In this document: positions 15,558 through 22,900 of the stretch, in pieces | How positions within the stretch are numbered: the stretch's first letter is position 1 | Layout of the letters: each line of letters opens with the position of its first letter | Translations under genes and position numbers: made by a program | Assembly: GCA_003499525.1 (NCBI GenBank) | Contig: DNTB01000051.1 | Location: forward strand, 1 to 34,982 | Reading direction: 5' to 3' | DNA length: 34,982 nucleotides | Origin: Flavobacteriales bacterium | Lineage (GTDB): Bacteria; Bacteroidota; Bacteroidia; Flavobacteriales_G; Salibacteraceae | Notes under the pieces: generated by a model | Told to the model about the DNA's origin: nothing | The model's database searches: none | What the model saw: the letters and a program-made list of their open reading frames with translations, nothing else

Positions 15558-15990
15558 AACCCCCATTATATTTCTTGTGTTTATCAGTTTTTTAACCATT
15601 GGCTGCAGGGAAGACGAGCGCATCATTCAGGATACCGATCTCACTGACTTTATTGAGGGCAGTTACAGTGGAGTGTACACTTTAAACTACGAAAACGATC
15701 CTTCTCAAAATTTCACAGGACAGTTTATCATACTCGTTGAGAAGGTAGATAACACCCACGTTCGAATCGACGCTCAGGGTGGTGATACTTTTGAATGTGA
15801 ATTATCCGGTAATTCGCGATCTTCACTAACACTCTTAAACATGGCCAATACGACTGGCGTTTATACCGCAGGAGAAACGCTGGAAGGAAACTTTACCCAA
15901 TTCCAAAATGGGTCCAAGCAATTGGAATATACTATTAATGGCACATTTAACGGAGGAACATTTGCAGCGAGCTTTGCAACATTATTATAG
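15544..15990 (+). CDS. Small lipoprotein of unknown function
   Basis: The 148-aa protein starts with a lipoprotein signal peptide (MIRTRTPIIFLVFISFLTIGC), lipobox LTIGC with C21. The mature part is beta-rich with repeated short strands (GSYSGVYTLNY, GQFIILVEKV, LEYTINGTFNGG), suggesting a small barrel or lipocalin-like fold. I do not recognise a specific family. Its start overlaps the end of aspS by 14 bp and its end overlaps the next lipoprotein gene, so translation is probably coupled through aspS-lipoprotein-lipoprotein-lgt. Confidence 0.75.
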   Translation: MIRTRTPIIFLVFISFLTIGCREDERIIQDTDLTDFIEGSYSGVYTLNYENDPSQNFTGQFIILVEKVDNTHVRIDAQGGDTFECELSGNSRSSLTLLNMANTTGVYTAGETLEGNFTQFQNGSKQLEYTINGTFNGGTFAASFATLL

Positions 15991-16975
15991 CCTAATAATT
16001 CTTTTAATTGGAGTTCTTTTAGTCTCATGCTCCCCAAAGCAGGAGGTGGAAAAAGGCGGAATTGATGGTGAAATTCTGAATACCAAAACGGGGTTGGTTT
16101 TTCTCACAGAATCGATTTCTCCGTTTGAATCTGCCTGCGGAAAGTTTCCGGCAAAACAAACCTTCAAGCTCGATAGTCTTGATGTCTTTTTTCATCAGCA
16201 GGATTTTGATGAGGGCTACTATACTTTCGAGGCAGATGAAGTAACACTTCCGGTATACTTCGTGCCAGGTAAGAAGCTCTCAATTGATCTTGATGTCAGG
16301 AAACCTTATGAAAAACCGAGTTTTGGTGGAGGTATGAAGTACGAGGCCCGTTACCTTTTCGACCGCAAGAGAGAATTGGCCCGAATTCAGCTTCAATCAA
16401 AGACTGCTATTTCCTTTTCCGAGCAACAATACGTCTCATGGGTCACCTCTTTCAGGTCTGCTCTCGATTCCATTTTACTTCTCTACATTACCAATCACCC
16501 GAGGGGCAGCAAAACTTTTATGGAACAGGAATCCGTGTCCAATTACTATCTGGCCGCAACATATTTAGAGAGTTATCCTCGGTTGCATGCTTTGGCCGTA
16601 GACAGCCTGAGCTTTAAGCCTTCACCAAGCTTTTATAACCAGTTAGATGAAATTGAGTACCCCAATGATCAGGCATCCGACAACGCCCAGTATGTAGAGT
16701 ATGTTTTAACCCGAATTCACGAACGCACCTTTTCACAAAAAATGACCGATTCCAAAACCTACTGGCTGGAGCAGAAACTTTCGGAAGCTGAGAATACGTT
16801 AATCGACACCACAATTTATAACGTTGCATTATTCAATATGGCCAGGGAAATGATGTCTATGGAGCCCTCCGCCAAACGAGATTTGCTCTATTCGAGAGCC
16901 CGCGGACTGATTTCAAGCAGAGCAGTCCGAGAAAACTTGCCTGATACGATACCAAATCTAATATCTGAACCATGA
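15938..16975 (+). CDS. Lipoprotein of unknown function upstream of lgt
   Basis: The lipobox LLVSC, preceded by the hydrophobic stretch SLIILLIGVLLVSC, marks an exported lipoprotein. The mature region starts like the N-terminal domain of Bacteroidota thioredoxin-like lipoproteins (IDGEILNTKTGLVFL, then LPVYFVPGKKLSIDLD), but no thioredoxin domain or CxxC follows. The rest is mostly helical. The start is uncertain: ATGs at 15908 and 15938 and a TTG at 15974 are in frame, and all overlap the preceding gene. The TTG gives the most compact signal peptide, while 15938 is the ATG nearest to it. The stop overlaps the lgt start by 4 bp (ATGA), a sign of translational coupling. Confidence 0.7.
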   Translation: MAHLTEEHLQRALQHYYSLIILLIGVLLVSCSPKQEVEKGGIDGEILNTKTGLVFLTESISPFESACGKFPAKQTFKLDSLDVFFHQQDFDEGYYTFEADEVTLPVYFVPGKKLSIDLDVRKPYEKPSFGGGMKYEARYLFDRKRELARIQLQSKTAISFSEQQYVSWVTSFRSALDSILLLYITNHPRGSKTFMEQESVSNYYLAATYLESYPRLHALAVDSLSFKPSPSFYNQLDEIEYPNDQASDNAQYVEYVLTRIHERTFSQKMTDSKTYWLEQKLSEAENTLIDTTIYNVALFNMAREMMSMEPSAKRDLLYSRARGLISSRAVRENLPDTIPNLISEP

Positions 16976-17787
16976 CAATTATGACCATTGTATGGGATAT
17001 GAATCCCGAGTTTCTTCCGGCTTTGTTTGAAAATCTGCCGATTCACCCACGATGGTACGGACTGCTGTTTGCATCAGGGTTTCTTATTGGATGGAAAATC
17101 CTTCAGCGCATTTTTAAACATGAAAATGCCCCCGAAAAGTGGATTGATTCTATTTTTCTTTATGTCATGGTCGGAACCATTTTAGGTGCCAGACTGGGTC
17201 ATGTTTTTTTCTATGGATGGGACTACTATTCACAGCACCCCGGAGAGATACTAAAAATCTGGGAAGGCGGGCTGGCCAGTCATGGAGCGGCCATCGGGAA
17301 CATTATCGCCATCGGGATATGGTCTAAACGGGTTGCAAAGAAAAACATGCTCTGGACGCTCGATAGGGTAGTCATTACTATTGCTTTGGCTGGTGCTCTT
17401 ATACGTTTGGGGAATTTTATGAACTCTGAAATTGTAGGAGAACCAAGTGACCTTCCCTGGGCTGTACTGTTCGTTCGAAACCCGCAGTTTGGAGATGTTC
17501 CCCGACACCCTTCTCAAATTTACGAGGCCATCGCTTATCTGATCATTTTTGTCGGGCTCTATTGGGCTTATTGGAAACGAAATGCCGGAAAATACCTCGG
17601 CTTTCTTTTTGGTGCCTTCTTAACAACCATATTCGGATTTAGAATATTCGTTGAAATGGTCAAAGAAAATCAGGAAGCATTCGAGGAAGGAATGTCACTA
17701 AACATGGGACAGTGGTTAAGCATTCCTTTGGTTTTGGCAGGTATCTATTTCATGTGGCGAAGCCGCAGCCGAATTATCGAAGATTAA
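16972..17787 (+). CDS. lgt: Phosphatidylglycerol-prolipoprotein diacylglyceryl transferase
   Basis: Inner-membrane enzyme that attaches diacylglycerol to the lipobox cysteine, the first step of lipoprotein maturation before LspA. The 271-aa protein has about seven membrane helices. The signature is clear: IHPRWYGLLFASGF near the start, SHGAAIGN with H104, RLGNFMNSEIVGE with R145, N148, N151 and E153, and RHPSQIYEA. The ATG at 16972 overlaps the stop of the upstream lipoprotein by 4 bp. The 3' end overlaps the convergent iron-sulfur gene by 4 bp. It sits in a run with two lipoprotein genes, its likely substrates. Confidence 0.96.
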   Translation: MTIMTIVWDMNPEFLPALFENLPIHPRWYGLLFASGFLIGWKILQRIFKHENAPEKWIDSIFLYVMVGTILGARLGHVFFYGWDYYSQHPGEILKIWEGGLASHGAAIGNIIAIGIWSKRVAKKNMLWTLDRVVITIALAGALIRLGNFMNSEIVGEPSDLPWAVLFVRNPQFGDVPRHPSQIYEAIAYLIIFVGLYWAYWKRNAGKYLGFLFGAFLTTIFGFRIFVEMVKENQEAFEEGMSLNMGQWLSIPLVLAGIYFMWRSRSRIIED

Positions 17788-18209
17788 CCCTCGAATCCGG
17801 ATTTAGCATGACTACCATCGCAAAAAGGCTTATTTCCTGAGGCTCCACATCGGCAGAATGCCGTTTTTCCTTCTCCGGTACCCTTCTGTTCACCTAGCTC
17901 CCAGCTGATGTTTCCCTCAATGATCATTGGGCCGTTTTTCATCAAAACCACCTTAGTTGCATGGCCGGATTGTAAATCGGCATTCTCTTCCTTTTTTCGA
18001 TAAGATAATGCCCCCGACGGGCACTGGTCAATCTGTGCCATAATGGAATTAGCGTCTGCACCGTCTGGGTTTACCCACGGTCTCTTTCCATACTGAAATA
18101 CATCTGGTAGCCCTCTCCAGCATTTTTCGCTATGAATGCACAAATGCGGTTTCCATAGAACAGTAAGGTCGTCCTTTTGGTATTCTTTAGTTGTTGGTTT
18201 GATTTTCAT
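17784..18209 (-). CDS. Iron-sulfur protein: Fer4_19 domain joined to a CDGSH zinc-finger-type domain
   Basis: The 141-aa protein has two metal-binding parts. The first (about 1-75) is a divergent mono-cluster ferredoxin of the Fer4_19/YjdI type, with LCIHSEKCWRG (C24, C30) and QCPSGALSY (C63). The second (about 90-141) is a CDGSH iron-sulfur domain: CRCGASGNKPFCDGSH with C119, C121, C130 and H134, the Cys3-His ligands of a 2Fe-2S cluster. It is soluble and without a signal peptide. An electron-transfer or redox-sensing role is likely, but the partner is unknown. It is convergent with lgt with a 4-bp overlap. Confidence 0.88.
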   Translation of the reverse strand: MKIKPTTKEYQKDDLTVLWKPHLCIHSEKCWRGLPDVFQYGKRPWVNPDGADANSIMAQIDQCPSGALSYRKKEENADLQSGHATKVVLMKNGPMIIEGNISWELGEQKGTGEGKTAFCRCGASGNKPFCDGSHAKSGFEG

Positions 18210-18257
18210 AGTCGGAAATTATAGAGGATTAATGAAAATCACCCCATATTGTTCGGA

Positions 18258-19259
18258 TTATTGAACAACCATCTTCTTCGCTATTGATTCCTTTCCCACA
18301 TGAACCTTAATAAAGTATAAACCAGCGGTTAATTCAGCTAAATCTATAGCAATGTTAAGCCCGGGACTCTTAATAGATCGAATAATCTGACCTGTTAAGG
18401 AAAGAAATTCAATTCGATCAATGGGAATAGGTGAGCTAATATATACTTCGTCAGTAACCGGATTAGGATAAACTTTAAACGATTCACCTAATACATCATT
18501 TAATCCAACCTTAATGCTTGCCTGATCGAGATAAGAAAAAGACAATAATGACAAACTACCGTCGGTGTATTTAGTGAAAAAAGTAGCTATGGGCACCCTA
18601 TTCCGAGCATCATAAAAAGAATACATAGTCTCGACAAAATCTTTGTCAATTCCAGCTCCTATATCAGTATAAAGTGTTGATGAAGTAACTTTTAATACAT
18701 TTTCTACGGCTCCATATGGCAATACCAAAGTGCCAAATCCCTGACAAAAAATAGATCTTTGTCCAGTTCGATTGGCCGTCTGATTAAACGAGTTTGTATA
18801 CGTTCCAAAATAGCTCGAACTCGCAGCATCTCCATAAGAAAAAGGAAAAGGCAAAAACATATATACTCCCGAGCTGTGGACAATCTGTTCTTCAAATCCA
18901 CTTATTTCCGTATGGTCACCGAGAAACCTTATGCCGTTTTGCCAGACATCAAAGTAACCTGCAATGTCAGGAATATTCGTAATGGACATAATAGTAGCTC
19001 CGGGATACATGGGAGCATGTGCCCCCATGGAAGCCAGATCATAACTTTTAGTTTGTTGATTTGAGACTCCTATCGAAGAGACATCCCAAACTACATTTTG
19101 TCCATCCTGTTCTATTCCAGCGGGATGCACATTGTTTTTTACGTTGTACGTATAGCTTTCTCCGGCCAGTGGGGCATGTGTTGCCTCTGTTAATGTTATT
19201 TGGGCATTTGCCACACATAAAGGCAATAATGCTATGCCTATAAAAAGAGCATTTTTCAT
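18258..19259 (-). CDS. Secreted protein with T9SS type A sorting domain, function unknown
   Basis: The 333-aa protein has a signal peptide (MKNALFIGIALLPLCVANA) and a C-terminal type IX secretion sorting domain of about 75 residues (FKVYPNPVTDEVYISS, IEFLSLTGQIIRSI, LTAGLYFIKVHVG, SIAKKMVVQ). The middle region of about 230 residues is beta-rich and not recognised; it has no visible enzymatic motif. The gene is monocistronic by position, between the CDGSH gene and a gene-free stretch. Its upstream region holds an inverted repeat at 19337-19368. Confidence 0.85.
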   Translation of the reverse strand: MKNALFIGIALLPLCVANAQITLTEATHAPLAGESYTYNVKNNVHPAGIEQDGQNVVWDVSSIGVSNQQTKSYDLASMGAHAPMYPGATIMSITNIPDIAGYFDVWQNGIRFLGDHTEISGFEEQIVHSSGVYMFLPFPFSYGDAASSSYFGTYTNSFNQTANRTGQRSIFCQGFGTLVLPYGAVENVLKVTSSTLYTDIGAGIDKDFVETMYSFYDARNRVPIATFFTKYTDGSLSLLSFSYLDQASIKVGLNDVLGESFKVYPNPVTDEVYISSPIPIDRIEFLSLTGQIIRSIKSPGLNIAIDLAELTAGLYFIKVHVGKESIAKKMVVQ

Positions 19260-19336
19260 CTTACTGAATATTTAAATCTTTTGTAATTATCTGCAGCTTT
19301 CGGATTAGAAGCTATGACCTGCCTGAAATGATTGTG

Positions 19337-19368
19337 AAGCACGCGTCAACGTACTATGCGCCGTGCTT
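19337..19368. repeat. Inverted repeat upstream of the T9SS-tailed protein gene
   Basis: AAGCACG (19337-19343) and CGTGCTT (19362-19368) form a 7-bp stem around 18 bases, 78-109 bp upstream of the ATG at 19259. It could be an operator or a 5' leader hairpin. The rest of the 286-bp gap 19260-19545 holds no gene. Confidence 0.35.
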
Positions 19369-19474
19369 GGAGTAAATAGAAATAAGGAAATAGTAGAAAA
19401 AAGTAAAGAAAATCTCACGTTAGATGATTAATGTTGAATTATGCCTCAAATTTAGCTAATATTTCCGATACTCG

Positions 19475-19508
19475 AACACCTCTCGAATTTCAGTTAAAGT
19501 GAGGTGTT
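19475..19508. repeat. Inverted repeat downstream of the peroxiredoxin gene (possible terminator stem)
   Basis: AACACCTC (19475-19482) and GAGGTGTT (19501-19508) form a perfect 8-bp stem with an 18-base loop, 37 bp after the peroxiredoxin stop codon. No T-tract follows on the minus strand, so it is not a standard intrinsic terminator. It may protect the 3' end of the long minus-strand transcript. Confidence 0.4.
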
Positions 19509-19545
19509 GCGTGAGTTTCCTATGTAAAGTAATTTGACCAGATAC

Positions 19546-20076
19546 TTAGCCTAAGTCCTGCAAAATCTTCTTCGCCTCTTCCACGTGCTGTGTAGCATTC
19601 ATCATAGAATCAAAGGTGTATTTAATGATCCCCTTCTTGTCTACTACGAAGGTTACACGGCCCGGAATTAACCCTGATTTGACTCCAAAAAGATCATGAA
19701 CCATATCCTCTTCATCACTTAACAAAGTGAACGGCAAATTGTGTTTTTCTCTAAATTCTCTATGCGATTCAGGGCTGTCTCCACTAATTCCGATAACCAC
19801 AGCATCTAAGTCAGAAAACGCTTCAAACTGATCACGAAAGGCACATGCCTCTTTAGTACAACCCGGAGTGTCATCTTTCGGATAGAAGTAGACTACAAGA
19901 TTATTCTTGCCAACCAATTTCTTGATATTGAAATCATTACCATCTTGATCGGGCAATTCAAAAATGGGCATTTTATCACCTATCCTGAGTGTTTTGCTCT
20001 TCCCGTTGTATACAAAACGAAAGGCTAAGAAAGCCAATGCCGCAAGCGCTACTAAAACTATTATTCCGGTTTTCAT
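19546..20076 (-). CDS. bcp: Membrane-anchored peroxiredoxin of the Bcp/PrxQ class
   Basis: Thiol peroxidase reducing hydrogen and organic peroxides. The 176-aa protein has the PrxQ active site DDTPGCTKEACAF, with peroxidatic C73 and resolving C78 five residues later. GDKMPIFELPDQDG at about 33-46 opens the thioredoxin fold, and PGRVTFVVDKKG holds the conserved arginine. Unusually, an N-terminal hydrophobic helix (about 4-22, GIIVLVALAALAFLAFRF) precedes the domain. Basic residues after the helix make an inner-membrane anchor more likely than a cleaved signal. Last gene of the minus-strand run, 20 bp after the threonine dehydrogenase gene. Confidence 0.92.
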   Translation of the reverse strand: MKTGIIVLVALAALAFLAFRFVYNGKSKTLRIGDKMPIFELPDQDGNDFNIKKLVGKNNLVVYFYPKDDTPGCTKEACAFRDQFEAFSDLDAVVIGISGDSPESHREFREKHNLPFTLLSDEEDMVHDLFGVKSGLIPGRVTFVVDKKGIIKYTFDSMMNATQHVEEAKKILQDLG

Positions 20077-20096
20077 GATAGAAAAACAGTAATTAT

Positions 20097-21017
20097 CTAG
20101 ATGTGTTCAAGCATTTCTACAACTAATTCTGAAATACCATACTTATGATTCCAGCCCCAATCTTTTCTTGCTTCAGCATCATCAATACTATGTGGCCAAC
20201 TCTGCGCAATTATATCCCGGTTATCTGGTGCATATGAAATGGAAAAATCAGGAAGGTGTTTCTTAATTTCCTTTGTAAGTTCATCAGGGTTAAAAGAAGT
20301 GCCTGATAAATTATAGCTCTCTCTGACTTTGACTTCATTATCGGGCGCCTCCATTATTTCTATTGTGGCACGCACAGCATCTTCCATCATCATCATAGGC
20401 AAGGCGGTATGTTCATCCAGAAATGATTCATAACTCCCTGTTTTTCTAGCTTGATGAAAAATATCTACAGCATAATCCGTTGTTCCTCCGCCTGGCAGTG
20501 ATTTCCATCCTATCAAACCCGGATATCTTATGCTTCGGACATCCACTCCAAATTTCTCGTGGTAGTAAGCATTCCATCTTTCCCCAGCCAACTTAGAAAT
20601 GCCGTACACCGTATTCGGATCCATGATGGTTCGTTGAGGAGTTTGATCCTTCGGTGTAGACGGTCCAAAAACGGCTATGGAACTAGGCCAAAACAGCCTC
20701 TTTATTATACCCTCTTTGGCAAGATTTAAAGTGTTTAAATGTCCTTCCATATTTAACTTCCAGGCAAAATCTACATTTTGTTCTGCCGTAGCTGAGAGCA
20801 TTGCTGCGAGATTGAAAATCCAATCTATTTTTTCATCAATTACCAATTTCCTTAGACCATCCTTGTCAAGCACATCAAGTTTTTCATATCTCCAGTTTGC
20901 TGGCGCTTCATCCCTAATATCAGAAGCAATAACCTGATCTAATCCATACTTTTCCTGAAGCACCCCTACTAATTCGCTTCCTACCTGACCTAAAGCTCCA
21001 ATTACTAATATCTTCAT
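20097..21017 (-). CDS. tdh: SDR-type NAD-dependent L-threonine 3-dehydrogenase
   Basis: The 306-aa extended-SDR protein has the NAD-binding glycine motif GALGQVGSE (7-15), the SDR catalytic pair Y138 and K142 (VYGISKLAGE), and PSSIAVFGP just before. RYPGLIGWKSLPGGGTTDYAVDIF and PMMMMEDAVRATIEIM match the SDR-type threonine dehydrogenases known from Flavobacterium and Cytophaga relatives. These oxidise threonine to 2-amino-3-ketobutyrate for cleavage to glycine and acetyl-CoA. No kbl (ketobutyrate ligase) gene is in the window. The gene is 5 bp from the aldehyde dehydrogenase. A different sugar-nucleotide epimerase activity is less likely. Confidence 0.85.
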   Translation of the reverse strand: MKILVIGALGQVGSELVGVLQEKYGLDQVIASDIRDEAPANWRYEKLDVLDKDGLRKLVIDEKIDWIFNLAAMLSATAEQNVDFAWKLNMEGHLNTLNLAKEGIIKRLFWPSSIAVFGPSTPKDQTPQRTIMDPNTVYGISKLAGERWNAYYHEKFGVDVRSIRYPGLIGWKSLPGGGTTDYAVDIFHQARKTGSYESFLDEHTALPMMMMEDAVRATIEIMEAPDNEVKVRESYNLSGTSFNPDELTKEIKKHLPDFSISYAPDNRDIIAQSWPHSIDDAEARKDWGWNHKYGISELVVEMLEHI

Positions 21018-21022
21018 CTTAT

Positions 21023-22465
21023 TTAGAGTTTAATACAAACGTTCTTGGGTTCTGTAAAGAATCGAAGAGCTTCGAAGCCCCCTTCTCTGCCGACACCCGA
21101 GTTCTTCATTCCACCAAATGGAGTTCTTAAATCTCGCACTAGCCAGCAATTAACCCATACTATACCAGCTTCCACTTTATGAGCTACACGATGGGCTTTT
21201 CTTAAGTTTTCTGTCCAAATAGTAGCCGAAAGACCATACTCCACACTATTGGCCATTGCCAGTACTTCTTCTTCAGAATCAAATGGTGTTAGCGTTACTA
21301 CAGGTCCAAAAATTTCTTCCTGATTCGTTCTACAGGAGTGAGCAAGCCCTTCTATTACAGTAGGTCGCAGATAGTAGCCATGCTCATAATCTCCGCCCAA
21401 TTGAACAGGTTCTCCTCCTGTTAAGACATGCCCTCCTTCTTCTCGGGCAAGGTCGATGTACGAAAGGATTTTCTCGAAGTGTGATTTCGAAACTACTGCC
21501 CCTAATTTGGCATCAGGGTCTTCTGGATAGCTGACTTTAAGCCTTGAGACTCGATCGACAAAAGCATCTCGAAACTTCTCGTAAATAGCCCGCTCAATGA
21601 ATATTCGACTGCCGCATAAACAGATTTGACCCTGATTTGCAAATGATGAACGAACTGTTGTTTTTAGGGCCTCTTCAAAGTCACAATCGGCGAAAATGAT
21701 ATTCGGGTTTTTACCTCCGAGCTCCAAAGAAAGTTTTTTAAACATGGGAGCGGCTGTTTGAGCAATGCGTTTTCCTGTGGCCGTTCCACCGGTAAAGCTT
21801 ATCGCCTTAATATGAGGGTGTTCCGATATAGCCTGCCCTACTTTAGGCCCCAAACCATGAACGATATTAAGCACTCCGGCTGGCAAGCCCGCCTCGATAC
21901 AAATTTTTGACAATAAGTAAGCCGTCATGGGTGTGACTTCCGATGGTTTGGCAACCACACAATTACCCGCAGCGAGAGCGGGGGCAATTTTCCAGGTAAA
22001 AAGATACAGAGGCAGGTTCCAGGGAGATATACACCCAGCAACACCTATGGGTTGCCTTCTCGTGTAATTTATAGCCACACCTTCCATCTCGTGAGCTTCC
22101 GAAGCAAAATGGAGAATGCCCGTAGCAAAGAAGTGGAAATTGTCTCGCGCCCTTGGAATGTCGACACTCCTTGCGAGCTTTATCGGCTTTCCGTTATCGC
22201 GGCTTTCCGCTGCTGCCAGCATCTCTGAATTCTGATCGATTAGCTCCGCAATACGCATCAATATATTCGACCTCTCCTTTGCGGGTGTCTTACTCCAAAC
22301 CGGAAATGCCCGAAGTGCGGCCGCAGTTGCGTTCTCTATGTCCCGCTTATCGGAGTCGGGAATCTTGCTGTAGACTTCGCCTTTGGCGGGTTCAATATTT
22401 TCCAGATAGTTCCCTGATACAGGGGCTGCCAATTCGCCATCAATATAGTTCTGTATTTCAATCAT
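21023..22465 (-). CDS. Aldehyde dehydrogenase, resembling the 2-amino/2-hydroxymuconate semialdehyde class
   Basis: The 480-aa NAD(P)-dependent enzyme oxidises an aldehyde to its acid. It has SPWNLPLYLFTWKIAPALAAG at about 147-167, the FTGGTATGK cofactor loop (224-232), general base E248 in LELGGKNP, catalytic C282 in NQGQICLCGSR, EEIFGPV, and the closing PFGGMKNSGVGREGG motif. The ECHxxx-like details resemble ALDH8-type 2-aminomuconate semialdehyde dehydrogenases, but no other kynurenine or meta-cleavage genes are near. The frame extends to 22534, but the start at 22465 overlaps the dut stop by 4 bp and matches the family N-terminus (MIEIQNYIDGE). Confidence 0.85.
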   Translation of the reverse strand: MIEIQNYIDGELAAPVSGNYLENIEPAKGEVYSKIPDSDKRDIENATAAALRAFPVWSKTPAKERSNILMRIAELIDQNSEMLAAAESRDNGKPIKLARSVDIPRARDNFHFFATGILHFASEAHEMEGVAINYTRRQPIGVAGCISPWNLPLYLFTWKIAPALAAGNCVVAKPSEVTPMTAYLLSKICIEAGLPAGVLNIVHGLGPKVGQAISEHPHIKAISFTGGTATGKRIAQTAAPMFKKLSLELGGKNPNIIFADCDFEEALKTTVRSSFANQGQICLCGSRIFIERAIYEKFRDAFVDRVSRLKVSYPEDPDAKLGAVVSKSHFEKILSYIDLAREEGGHVLTGGEPVQLGGDYEHGYYLRPTVIEGLAHSCRTNQEEIFGPVVTLTPFDSEEEVLAMANSVEYGLSATIWTENLRKAHRVAHKVEAGIVWVNCWLVRDLRTPFGGMKNSGVGREGGFEALRFFTEPKNVCIKL

Positions 22466-22899
22466 TTGGTGCCTGTTGATCCAAAACCTCCAGCTCCTCT
22501 GCCCGAATCCTGAAGTTCCTGTGCCAGTTCCCACGAAATTTGCTCGTACTTGTTGATCACCATCTGAGCGATTCGCTCACCGTCAACAACTTCAAAAGGT
22601 TCATTACTTAGGTTTATCATAATTACCCCGATTTCTCCTCTGTAGTCTGCATCAATTGTCCCTGGTGTATTGACTAAAGAAATACCTTTTTTTAAGGCCA
22701 ATCCGGAACGAGGTCTGATTTGAGCTTCATATCCCTCCGGGATTTCAATGTATAGACCTGTTTTAATGAGTGCCCTGTCTAGCGGAGCTAACAGCACAGG
22801 TTCATCGAGATTTGCTCTCAGATCAAGACCAGCTGCATGTGGAGTAGCATAATGCGGAAGATCGTGTTTAGATTTATTTACCACTTTGATTTTCAACAT
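22462..22899 (-). CDS. dut: dUTP diphosphatase (dUTPase)
   Basis: Homotrimeric enzyme hydrolysing dUTP to dUMP and pyrophosphate, limiting uracil in DNA and feeding thymidylate synthesis. All five motifs are present in the 145-aa protein: AGLDLRA (23-29), PRSGLALKKG (63-72), GTIDADYRGEIGV (80-92, with the catalytic aspartate), GERIAQMVI (107-115), and the flexible C-terminal GRGAGGFGSTG (133-143). Length is typical. It lies 1 bp after the flippase gene and overlaps the aldehyde dehydrogenase gene by 4 bp. Confidence 0.96.
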   Translation of the reverse strand: MLKIKVVNKSKHDLPHYATPHAAGLDLRANLDEPVLLAPLDRALIKTGLYIEIPEGYEAQIRPRSGLALKKGISLVNTPGTIDADYRGEIGVIMINLSNEPFEVVDGERIAQMVINKYEQISWELAQELQDSGRGAGGFGSTGTK

Positions 22900-22900
22900 T

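Noticed and set aside
18235..18263. TTGTTC...GAACAA inverted repeat at the end of the T9SS-tailed protein gene
   Set aside because: The stem is only 6 bp, overlaps the coding end and has no T-tract, so it is not a convincing terminator.
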